In this document: piece by piece, positions 1 to 8,271 of the stretch | Numbering within the stretch: the first letter of the stretch is position 1 | How the letters are laid out: each line of letters starts with the position of its first letter | From: Thalassiosira profunda | Taxonomy: Eukaryota; Bacillariophyta; Thalassiosirophyceae; Thalassiosirales; Thalassiosiraceae | NCBI GenBank assembly: GCA_036939355.1 | Contig: JALLAP010001089.1 | Span: 1 to 18,239, forward strand | Direction: 5' to 3' | Length of the DNA: 18,239 nt | Program-made: the position numbers and the translations under genes | The notes under the pieces: model-generated | What the model saw: only the letters and a program-made list of their open reading frames with translations | The model's database searches: none | What the model was told of the DNA's origin: nothing

Positions 1-280
1 AGAAGTTGTCGTCCATGATGGCTTGCACGCCGCCACCGACCGGCGCGAGTCGAGCATGTGCCTTCTGGAAGGCCGGGTTGACGCCGAGGCCAAACAGCGG
101 GCCCGCCTCGACAGCGCCCTGATGGACTCCTTCCTCGTTCACAAACGGGGCGTCCACGAGCCGAGTGCCGTTGCCCATCCCGACGTAGGCCGCCGGCGAG
201 ATGAGCGCGTGCATGAACACCAACGTGTCGCCAAGAGATCCCGCGGCACGCACCTCACTATGCAATTGTACCGTAAATAC
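1..280 (-). mobile_element. Partial reverse-transcriptase domain (retroelement fragment)
   Basis: This minus-strand frame is open from just after a TAG at 281-283 to the left edge of the window, about 93 codons. It carries two reverse-transcriptase-like signatures in order. EGVHQG at 116-133 is followed by a GPLFGLGVNPAF stretch, the pattern of the QG/LLF block (motif B). IMDD at 8-19 sits where the catalytic (F/Y)xDD of motif C is expected. The spacing of about 35 residues between them is normal. Similar domains occur as multicopy RT-like genes in stramenopile genomes (family knowledge). No start codon lies upstream in frame before the TAG, so this is a 5'-truncated element or an internal exon. 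It starts about 170 bp past the glutaminase stop on the same strand. The first aspartate position (motif A) is not clear. Whether the element is intact to the left cannot be seen. Confidence 0.6.
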
Positions 281-345
281 CTACCGAGGGCGTGGGGCGA
301 GCTTGGGGGGGGGCGGAGGTTGCCAGTGCACAAGAAGTAGATTGC
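262..345 (+). pseudogene. Orphan copy of an exostosin-like gene 3' end
   Basis: The plus strand here reads RKYL, PRAW, then LPVHKK and a TAG at 338-340. The exostosin-like gene at 6395-7792 ends with RKYR, MGRAW, GLPVHKK and TAG. At the DNA level 320-345 matches the minus strand of 6390-6415 at 24 of 26 positions, including the stop codon and bases past it. The rest of an exostosin gene is absent: upstream on this strand lies the antisense of the reverse-transcriptase fragment. I read it as a decayed tail of a second family member, or a short duplicated segment. The run of nine G at 305-313 replaces part of the alignable sequence. A chance match is possible but unlikely for a block that includes a stop codon in the same frame. 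Confidence 0.4.
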
Positions 346-452
346 ATGCCTCAACGTCTTGTGATAATGTCCTTGCCTCAACGATCTGTTGAACTACGCC
401 TCTTGCTACATCTATCACATCAAACGCCGCTTTTTCGACAAACCTTGCCGTC

Positions 453-2586
453 TCACAGAGTCGAGCCGCTGCTGTTCAGGAGGCCTTGGAGGTATTCCAC
501 ACATCCAACGTGCCCGTAGCGCTTTGCATCGTCAATTGCCGAATTACCCCAGCGGTCATGAGCTCTGATAAATCGAGCCACGTCTCCCTCGAAGTTGATG
601 GCAATGTATTTCAGGATGTGCAGATGACCCTCGCAAGCAGCTAGGTGCAGCGCGGATCGCGAATCGTAGTCTCGGACTCCCACGTCCACGGTAGAATGCA
701 TTTTGATCGCTTCGTCCAAATCACCGTCTCGTGCGGCCATCAACAGCAACGGCGCTTCATTCGACTTTTCTCCGTGGTGGAGATCTATGAACGATCCGTC
801 GAAGTCCATAAACTGTGAGTTGTCGTCATCCTCCTCGCAACCGGCTTCCGTCAATGCGTCGGCGCAATCGGTGTGCCCGAAATGTCGCGCACACTCCAAT
901 GCAGTCGTACCCCAGCGATCGCGGAGATTCAGAAATTCCGGTGGGCACTTTCGTATCAGATACGCAACGGCGTGCAATCTTCCCTCCGTTGCGGCCAAAT
1001 GGAGCGCAGTCCGGCCGTCGTAATCCTTTTGGGTAAGATCGGAACCGGCGTTGTAGTAGGTGTTCAGTGCGCCTACATCTCCGTTGCTTGCGGCAAAGAG
1101 GATAGCCGAAAGCTCCTTTGCTTCGTCTGCATACTTCGGTGTCCGTAAGTCAATCTTTGTGCGTGCCAAGCTGGAGAACACCTCGAAGTTGTGGATTTTG
1201 AGGAGTTTGCAGAGCTCCGTAGCAACTGCAACGCCTCTCACACTGTTGCCATTTTCATCAAGCCTCGGGCTAAAGATGGATATCCCACAGACGTTAGGCA
1301 CAACGAGAAACACGCAGCCGCCGACGCCCGACTTTGCTGGCACGCCCACATCTGCGGTTGAAATGAGACGGAGTGAGCTGTGAGTATTTCTACGTTGCGA
1401 AGAGCAGTTTGTGCACACAAATCTTCTTACCAAACGACCACCGCCCGGAATAATCGTACATTCCACTGCTCAGCATGAGAGGAAGCACGTTACGAACGTG
1501 CTGGGACGTCGCAAGACGCTTCCCAGTGAACGGATTCAGGCCACCGTTCGCCAAGCTGGCGCCCATAACACTCATTCCACGGCAGGTGTTCATAATGCTG
1601 CAAATCGAGAAGTACAGCTCCAGCGTATCTTCGAGCGCTTCCTTGTAATCCTCGCGTTGGTTGAAGCACTCCGGGAATGCGTTGAATTCCTTCATCATGT
1701 ACGCCAGGCACCAGTTTTGGTCGGCGGACCCGGACTCGCTTTTGTAGGTGTCGCTCGAGTACCCGATGCAATCGCCAATCCCTCCGGAGAGCTCCTTCCA
1801 GTAGTCGATGACTTTCTCCAGGCGCTCCTGTCTCGTCAGCTCCGGATACACCATGCTGCACGTCATCATGGCGCCGGCGTTGATCATCGGGTTGTGTGGA
1901 ATGGAGTGCTTCATTCCCGAACCGGGAACACTCACATCCTTGAGGACAAGCTCGTTGAAGGCCCTCCCGGACGGCTCCAGCCCTACAGACCCGTGCACGT
2001 AGTCCGTCCCGAATTCACTCAGTGCCAGAAGATAGGAGAGGGGCTTGGAGCAGCTTTGTTGGATGCAGAAGGGGTCGTCGGCATCTCCAATGGAGAACTG
2101 CTGCCCGTCAACGGTGCAAACAGAGATGCCAAACTTTTCCGGATCCGCATCCCGCAACTCGGGGATATATCCCGCATTCTCCCCCGATCGATTGGGCAGC
2201 ACCTTGTCGTACACCTCTTCGATTGCCTCCTTGAGCGCCGCAAAGTTGGGCACGCTCAGCTCGTTCTCGGCCACCTTCTTGATCAGGCCGATGCCCTGTT
2301 CGGTGGCCCCGATGAAATCCTCCCTAGTCAGTGGCACGTCGGCAACGCCGTCCAACTTCTCGGCGAGGCGGGCGAAGCGAACGTCGTCCGCAACGCGGAG
2401 GCCGGCGCGTTCGAGGAAGCCCAGCAAAAACTTCGAGCTGACCGAATCCTCATCTTCCGTCCGCAGAGAATAAAACAACGCCTCGCTAGCCTCGCGCAGG
2501 TGTTGACGGCCGAGGGTGCCGAGCGAGCGGGCGGACGCGCCGAAACTTTTGTTGCGCGGGATCACTTGGGCGGGAGGCGATGGCAT
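453..2586 (-). CDS. GLS: GLS-type glutaminase with ankyrin repeats
   Basis: Hydrolyses glutamine to glutamate and ammonia. The gene has two exons, 2586-1431 and 1351-453, joined across a 79-bp GTAAG...CAG intron (1352-1430), giving 684 residues; human kidney-type GLS has 669. ATG 2586 is the first in frame after a TAG. The N-terminus is rich in Arg/Ser with few acids up to residue 31, like a mitochondrial presequence. Residues 35-130 resemble the helical region before the GLS catalytic domain. The beta-lactamase-like domain (about 138-435) keeps Tyr140 (YIPEL), Ser178 and Lys181 (SCSK), Asn236 (NAGA), Glu284, Asn291, Tyr325, Tyr377 and Val395 (KSGVGG). These match the human active-site set at the same spacing. 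Ankyrin repeats fill 468-677 as two similar modules. It is divergent from the gene at 3583. The family call is firm; the location is inferred. Confidence 0.93.
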
Positions 2587-3582
2587 GATGAAAGTGTGGG
2601 GATAAGCAATGGGGAGACTTTCGTGAAGCTGCTTCGAGCGCAGATGAGGGAGGCTGCGCCGCTGCTGTGCAGGGCTGGCGGCTGGTGAGGTGATGGAGGG
2701 CGATTGAATGCGAACCCACGACGCGAAGTGAAGTGGGAGAGCGTATGCAAAGGGCGGCGCTGCCGAGGTTGCTGCTGATCCTGGCGCTAGCAGAGGCTGG
2801 GGAGGGGCGTCCTAGGCGTTGCGGAGCGAATTTGCAAACGAAGGCGGCGGCGTGCGCGGGCTGGGCGGGGGGAGCGGAGGGCGGGGAGAGACCTGTGCTC
2901 GGATTTCAGGGTTTGGTGAGGGGTCAAAGCTATTGTTTTGTAGCTTGGTATCTTTACATAAAATACAACCCAGTGAAATAGCTATAGATTCGTACGAATA
3001 CTTTACCTAATCATCAGATAATTTGTCCTGGGTACCTTAGAATGAGGTACGATATCGTAGAGGAGAAAGTTCTCCCCCCCCTCCTCTCCCTCCCCCCGCC
3101 TCCACCTAGTACACACGATACTAAGTACCAGCACCTCCACCTGCAAGCACCTGCACCACCCGACCCCACCGGCGCGGCAGCCCCTCCGACGGCTGCGCCG
3201 CACCATCCGTCCACTCCCCCGCACAGTGATTGCGTTGGTAGCGAGCTGGTGAGTTCGATTCATTTGACATGACAGGACGTTTGGCCGCTGTTCAGATTGA
3301 TGTGCATCTGCTGGGGGATCAGGGGACATCCACCACCTACCACTCCGTGTGATTGCAACTCGATGTCTCCTCGGCCACGACAGCCGCCCGCGCCGGCGCG
3401 ACAATATCTAGAGTCAATAGCCGCAGCGCCCAATGGCCTTGTCGAATGCTTGGTGGCAGCCCTTTAATTTTGACACATATCATCGTGTGTCTCGTTGCAA
3501 CACATCATCTTCCAACCATTCAATCCACCAGAGTTACAGCTGGATGTATTTGCAACACGGCCGCCTTCGGTGAATACCAATC
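2587..3582. promoter_or_regulatory. Divergent intergenic region, glutaminase / 893-aa protein
   Basis: About 1 kb separates two divergent start codons, with no convincing gene. The half next to the glutaminase is GC-rich; 2930-3060 is AT-richer and holds a cluster of short palindromes. ATTCGTACGAAT is at 2988-2999, GTACCT/AGGTAC arms at 3032-3037 and 3045-3050 flank a 7-nt loop, TACGATATCGTA is at 3048-3059, and GGAGAA/TTCTCC lies just after. At 3074-3097 runs of eight, three and six C lie within a pyrimidine tract, so the minus strand could form a G-quadruplex. I see no clear TATA box. A 78-codon plus-strand frame at 2745-2981 starts with a signal-peptide-like stretch but is probably chance. 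Confidence 0.5.
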
Positions 3583-6339
3583 ATGGCCCGAGCCGCGCCT
3601 CAATCGCAGCCGCGCCGGCAGTCGTCGGGCGGCTCCCGCCACTCCCGTCAGACGTCCTCCTCGTCGGTCTCGACGTCGGATGTCACTGCGGGCAGCGGGG
3701 GAAAATCGAGCAATCGAAGCAAAAGCACGAAATCCGCCTCTGCCGATGCAGGGGGAAGTCGAAAGCTGACAACGACGGCCGCCATCCCCTCCCTCTTGAC
3801 GCTACCATTTGTTGTCATAAGCTTTCTGTTCAGCCTCTTGAAGTTCCCATTCGGAGGCTCCTCTCTGGGGGGAGAGTCGGAAGACGACGAAGCCACAATG
3901 GACGATCCCGAGGAGATCCTTAACGCCGTGCTATCGGAGCGGGGGCTAGAAAAGATGGAAGATGACGAGTATCTGTCCGTGCCGTCGTCCCCGGCCCTCG
4001 CCACCCTCCTCGACGACGCACTCTACCGCGCCTACGAGGCCGAACTGGTGCCGACGGTCTCGGCCGCGAGCCGCCTCCTGTCGGAATTCCTGGCGATGAA
4101 AGAGGCGGCGGCGTTGGTGCTGCGGGAGTGTCGATGGGCCGCGGGCGTGCCGTTCGGGGACTTGGAGGTCGTCGATTGGGACTCCCAAGGCGGGGGGAGG
4201 CAGGAGCTGGCGCCTGGCTCAACGAAGAATGGCGTAATATTTGGCGGCGGCGCGGTCGTTGATCGGGCAGGGGTGCCTCATGATGTGATGCTTGCCGAAG
4301 GCCAGGGCAGATCGTCTGCATCTCGTTTGCTCGTTCGGCGCTCGCCCCCTTCAGGGGCCAGTTCGAGCGCCATTGAGCAGTTGCACACGAAGGAGATGAC
4401 CAACTGGAACGAATTCGACACGATCCACGACTTTGCGCAGCAGTGCTACCAGAGCGCCAACGAGGCCATCCAGCGCCTGTCCACGGATCGGCTGGCAGAG
4501 ACTGCCAACCGCACTCTTCACGATTCTCTCGCTGGGGCCGAGGGAGACGCTGCGACCGGACCAAAGGGCGATGGTTTGAGGCAGCAGCCGCAGCCCCAAT
4601 CTCCCGCACCTCCTTCAAGCGCCTCGTCCATTCTCACTTTGGCTGATGCTGGGATTGGCCGATGCTACCGCGAACAGCCCCGCAAGGACTGCTGGGAGAG
4701 CCCCCGCCTGTACTGCCCCGACTACCACTGGGCGGACGATGCCATTGGCGGCTGTCAGCGCCTGGTGAAGGCGCTGTCGAAGCATCGATTTGTGACCCTG
4801 GTCGGGACAAATGGGTGGGATCGGATGTGCCCGACCAAAGCAAAGTCCGCGGCAACGTCGAGCGGTGGCTCGGCGTTCATCCAAGCTCCGACATACGCCG
4901 CATCATCTCCGCACGTCTTTCCTTCTCTCGAGGCAGTTCATTCTCTGCAGTATCTTGTCTCGGATTTGCTGGCATCTTCCATTCCAGGCCGCCTCAACCA
5001 GCTCCGTGCTGCTACCGAAAGCAACGCGGTCGTTTCGAAGCGACTGTACCTCGTCAAGTGCGAGTACCGGGCGCCCCTGCGAGCTCTGTTCGAGAGCTAT
5101 GAAGCGCTAAACGCCGCTCCCAAGGCGGACTTGGTGGAACGATACCTCAATGAGTACCATCAAGGGTCGGCCGGAGAGAGCGCCGGCAAAGGGTCCGGGT
5201 TGCGAAGGAAGGGATCGGCGGAATCATCCAAGAAATCGGCAGTGCAACATCAGAGGGAAACGTTGGAGAAGGTCATCACGGAGAAGTATTGGAAGCATCC
5301 GGCCTTGGTAGAGGCTCTGCAGCTCGAGCGGTGCTGCGAACGGATGGAGATCGAAATGTCCGCGATGCTTCGTCCCCTGTCAAACCTAGCGCACGAGATT
5401 GTGGACGGATGGAAGGGCAGGTTGAGGGCGGTGGCGTTGGTGCGTCGCTCTTCGGGACAGGATCCCGAGGAGGCCGGAAGCGGAGACGATGAAAGTGAAC
5501 GAAGTCGTGATAAGATTCGCATCCTACTGGGATGGCGCGATGTGCCCTACATGCGAGAATTGCTGAGGGTAAGACGATGTTGCAATTGTTGCATTTCTTC
5601 TGAGTTCTGCGTCTAACAAGCCCCTCTGATAACTCTCCTTCAGAGGTTGGCCTCTATACTTCGAAGGAAGCCGGACGACGTTGAGGAATCGACTGGCATT
5701 CGTCCGCTGCTCTTGGACCTGCAGGGCGTCCCTCGCCATCAGCGAGACCCGATTGACTCGTCCATTGAGATGCCATTTCATCCTGCCGAAAGAATACCCT
5801 CTTCAGGTGATGACTGGTACCATCTCGAGCATTTCCTGTCTGCGGTTCGGACTCTTCTGGAATTGATCGATCTTGACAACACTCCTTTCTTAGTGGAAGA
5901 CCGAACGGGAAGCAATCCGCACATCTTACAGGACCTCGCCGCTCAGTGCCGGGAGGAGTGGGACGAAGAGATGTTTCGCGCACAGTTTCAAGACTGGTTC
6001 GATCTCGTGAAGCGGCAGCAGGGGCTGAACGAGGACGGGGAGATGACAGAGCTGTCGGAGGCCCTACGCGAGGCAGAGATCGAGCTGAGCGTCGCCATGG
6101 CGTCGAAGGATCAGTTGGAAAGGGTCCGGAAGCGCCTGGAGGCCCTTCGTGCAGACAAGGAGGCGAGGTACAAAGTGCTGAGGCACATTGTGTTCGACCT
6201 TGGATATCGCGAGTTAAACGACGTTATTGTCGTGGAGCCTCCGGCTGATGACGCGACCGTCGAATTCCCGAGGCTATCGGTGCCTGGCGTTTTTGGAGAT
6301 CAACTAACGCTGTCGGGAGAGAGGCTGCCTGTCGGTTAG
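3583..6339 (+). CDS. Unrecognised single-pass membrane protein, 893 aa
   Basis: I do not recognise this protein. Two exons (3583-5568 and 5644-6339) flank a 75-bp intron with GTAAG donor, CTAAC branch-like site at 5613-5617 and TTCAG acceptor. ATG 3583 is the first after an in-frame TGA at 3571. Residues 1-62 are basic and Ser-rich. Residues 66-90 form one hydrophobic segment (AAIPSLLTLPFVV...), a likely membrane anchor. An acidic patch follows (98-110), then helical, polar sequence. A compact block at 357-417 has five cysteines (361, 370, 378, 391, 416) and many aromatics, so it may be an independent domain. The C-terminal third, rich in Leu/Arg/Glu, ends with a probable coiled coil (about 796-850). 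Intron retention would add a stop after residue 677. It is tail-to-tail with the exostosin gene, 55 bp apart. Gene reality is well supported by length, start and splice signals; function is open. Confidence 0.8.
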
Positions 6340-6394
6340 AGAAGCCTACAGAACAATATGCATAATGTACGGTCTGTTCGAGCTTTTTGGCAGT

Positions 6395-7792
6395 CTACTT
6401 CTTGTGCACGGGCAAACCTGGTCCCGTCCACGCCCGGCCCATGCGTCGCTCCCACGCTGCCACCCGATACTTCCTGTGCTCCAAGTGTCGCGCGTGCCGT
6501 GCTTTGTCCTCTTTCCACGCTTCGATGCGCGCCTTCTCCGCCCCGGCCGCCTCTCGCTCCTCCCGCCATCGCACCACTGTCCCCTCCGGATCTAGCATGT
6601 AGTCCTCCCACCGCCCCACCATTCGCGTCATGAAGTTATGGTACCACGTCCGCATATCGGCCTGCCGCTCGTCCAACGCGGCCTTGTCCTCCATCAGCTT
6701 CTCCACCGTCGGGTACAGCTCGGACCACTCGTCCAACACCAAGAGCGGCGCGTCCTTCCACTCCTCTAACGAATCTTGGCACCCCGTCCGTCCGCGGGCG
6801 CCCGTGCTCCCGCCCTCGAGGTCGCCCCGCACCATGACCGGAATGGATCCGGCGTCGACAATCTCGAATAACCTATAGCACTCGGGATTGTGTCCTGCGG
6901 GTGCCAGGGTGAAGACGCTGTCCAACATGACCTCCGTGTACCGATCCGTGTTGAGCTGCTCCGTGTTCCGCGAGTTCACCTTCGAGGTCCACTTTCGAGC
7001 CATGGTGGTGAATACGGAAAGCCGCCGGGAGTCTCCCGCGGACAATCGCCGGGTCTCCTCCACCGCTTCGATGTGCCCCGCCAATCCTTGTCGGCCGGGG
7101 TGGGTGCTCTGGCTAAAAACAGCGTTGAAGGCGTACCCCCTTTCGCTCGCCGGGGTCATCCTCCACCCCGGCCTGCTCTGAATCTTCTGCAGCGAGGTCC
7201 ACGCGTCCAATCTCGGTCCCAACGGAAGGTAGCCTTTGTCCGGCAACGCGGAGGTGTAGTACCCCCTCACGTCGGCACCAGCTATCGCGCACTTCTCGTC
7301 GTTGGTCACCATCGTCTGACAGCGGGGGTAGTTGCACCTAAGAGCTTCGTCCTTGCAGTACATCCAGTTGGCGACGGCGAGGCACGGCCCTTCGTCCTCG
7401 GCATTGCTATCAGTTATGAAGGGAAGCTCGGCGTTGCACGCCGAGGGATCGCAGGGGGCGTGCGGCTCGAGCTTGACGTCGAGTCTTCCGGTGCCGAACT
7501 TTTGCAACACGTCCGTGTGGAAGATGGAGTAGCCGGGGTTTGGCTGCGGGGTGCGGGCGAGGTAGACGGTCAGTGTCGTGGCGTCGTCGTTGCCAGGGCC
7601 GTCGGTGGGCGTCGTCGCGCGGAGGGAGCGGTGCTCCGGCGGTTGGGGGTGGGAGTACGGAAACACATCGCTCTTTTGGTCCACGCCGTCCAACTCCTCG
7701 CCCCCGTCCCCTGCGAGTAGGAGGAAGGACGAGAGGGCGAGAACGCCGACGGCCCCGGCCAGGAGGATATGACGACGGCTTCGCGGCGGCAT
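6395..7792 (-). CDS. Exostosin-like (GT47-type) glycosyltransferase
   Basis: Probable Golgi type II membrane glycosyltransferase of 465 residues in a single exon. A short basic tail (MPPRSRRH) precedes one hydrophobic anchor (residues 9-27) and a lumenal domain. The best family evidence is at 285-320: a YTEVMLDSVFTLAPAG block followed by ECYRLFEIVDAGSIPVMV. This is the signature of exostosin/RXYLT1-like proteins (S.F.L.P.G...R..E....G.IPV). It is followed by LLVLDEW...ALDERQ...WYHNFM (about 350-390), also typical. Cysteines at 114, 119, 137, 146, 153 and 158 suggest disulfides. The tail (405-450) is a charged helix ending LPVHKK. An in-frame ATG at 8083 would add 97 residues, but 7792 puts the anchor right after a short basic tail and has an ACC-ATG-G context, so I chose it. 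Donor and acceptor sugars are unknown. It is divergent from the two-domain transferase at 8272. Confidence 0.8.
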   Translation of the reverse strand: MPPRSRRHILLAGAVGVLALSSFLLLAGDGGEELDGVDQKSDVFPYSHPQPPEHRSLRATTPTDGPGNDDATTLTVYLARTPQPNPGYSIFHTDVLQKFGTGRLDVKLEPHAPCDPSACNAELPFITDSNAEDEGPCLAVANWMYCKDEALRCNYPRCQTMVTNDEKCAIAGADVRGYYTSALPDKGYLPLGPRLDAWTSLQKIQSRPGWRMTPASERGYAFNAVFSQSTHPGRQGLAGHIEAVEETRRLSAGDSRRLSVFTTMARKWTSKVNSRNTEQLNTDRYTEVMLDSVFTLAPAGHNPECYRLFEIVDAGSIPVMVRGDLEGGSTGARGRTGCQDSLEEWKDAPLLVLDEWSELYPTVEKLMEDKAALDERQADMRTWYHNFMTRMVGRWEDYMLDPEGTVVRWREEREAAGAEKARIEAWKEDKARHARHLEHRKYRVAAWERRMGRAWTGPGLPVHKK

Positions 7793-8271
7793 GGTGGAGC
7801 TGTGTTGTGGCGTGGGCGCTGCAGGGATAGTGAGCCGCCATTCTGCGCCCGCCGCGGCAAGGGGCGAGAGGGCGGAGACATTTGCAACTTTTTCACGGAG
7901 ACATTCGAGGCAGCATCGTGAACAAGCGGCTCGTCGACGGCCACCTCGCGCTTCAGCTGTTGGAGGCTGCAAATGTCCCCGCCCTGGCGAGAGCCGCGGC
8001 GGATAGTGGCGAATGCCGATCGAGAGGGGTGGTTTTGAGTTCTCTTGTTGCTTGTGAGCATGAGTACTAATTCCTACGCACATATGAGGGCAGTTCAGTT
8101 CACGAGAGACACTTTTTCAGCCGCCCGCGACCAAACCGGTACTGACGTCCGAGTGGGGGGGGGGGCGGGGTCGGCAGGGGTCATCGTTCTTGGTCATCGC
8201 TCGCGAAGTTGTTTCTCCGCCTCATTTGTTGTGTTGCAGGTCGGTCGCTGGAGCAACACAGTGCCAACAAA
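7793..8271. promoter_or_regulatory. Bidirectional promoter of two glycosyltransferase genes
   Basis: These 479 bp lie between the divergent starts of the exostosin-like and fringe-like genes. A 10-bp inverted repeat has arms GACATTTGCA (7877-7886) and TGCAAATGTC (7968-7977). TGACGTC at 8143-8149 is a perfect bZIP/CRE-type site; related TGACG elements are known CO2/cAMP-responsive sites in diatom promoters. A run of eleven G (8155-8165), then GGGG at 8167-8170 and 8177-8180, gives a potential G-quadruplex on the plus strand. TTGTTGTGTTGCAG ending at 8239 resembles an intron acceptor and could close a 5'-UTR intron; no donor is assigned. Function is inferred from position and motifs only. Confidence 0.45.

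Noticed and set aside
1411..2688. 425-codon plus-strand open frame
   Set aside because: It lies antisense across glutaminase exon 1, whose active-site residues are clear. Arg/His/Leu-rich shadow of a GC-rich gene.
2745..2981. 78-codon plus-strand frame with signal-peptide-like start
   Set aside because: Hydrophobic stretch comes from CTG-rich GC sequence just upstream of glutaminase; the rest has no recognisable character and no splice or family support.
3920..4618. 232-codon minus-strand frame inside the 893-aa gene
   Set aside because: Pro/Arg/Ser-rich shadow; the plus frame is far longer and continues through a proper intron.
7793..8083. N-terminal extension of the exostosin-like protein to ATG 8083
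   Set aside because: It would place the membrane anchor after residue 100 and lacks conserved character. ATG 7792 gives the usual short basic tail plus anchor.
8209..8271. Upstream start of the two-domain transferase at 8209
   Set aside because: The codon is TTG, not ATG, and the segment spans an acceptor-like TTGCAG. ATG 8272 fits better.
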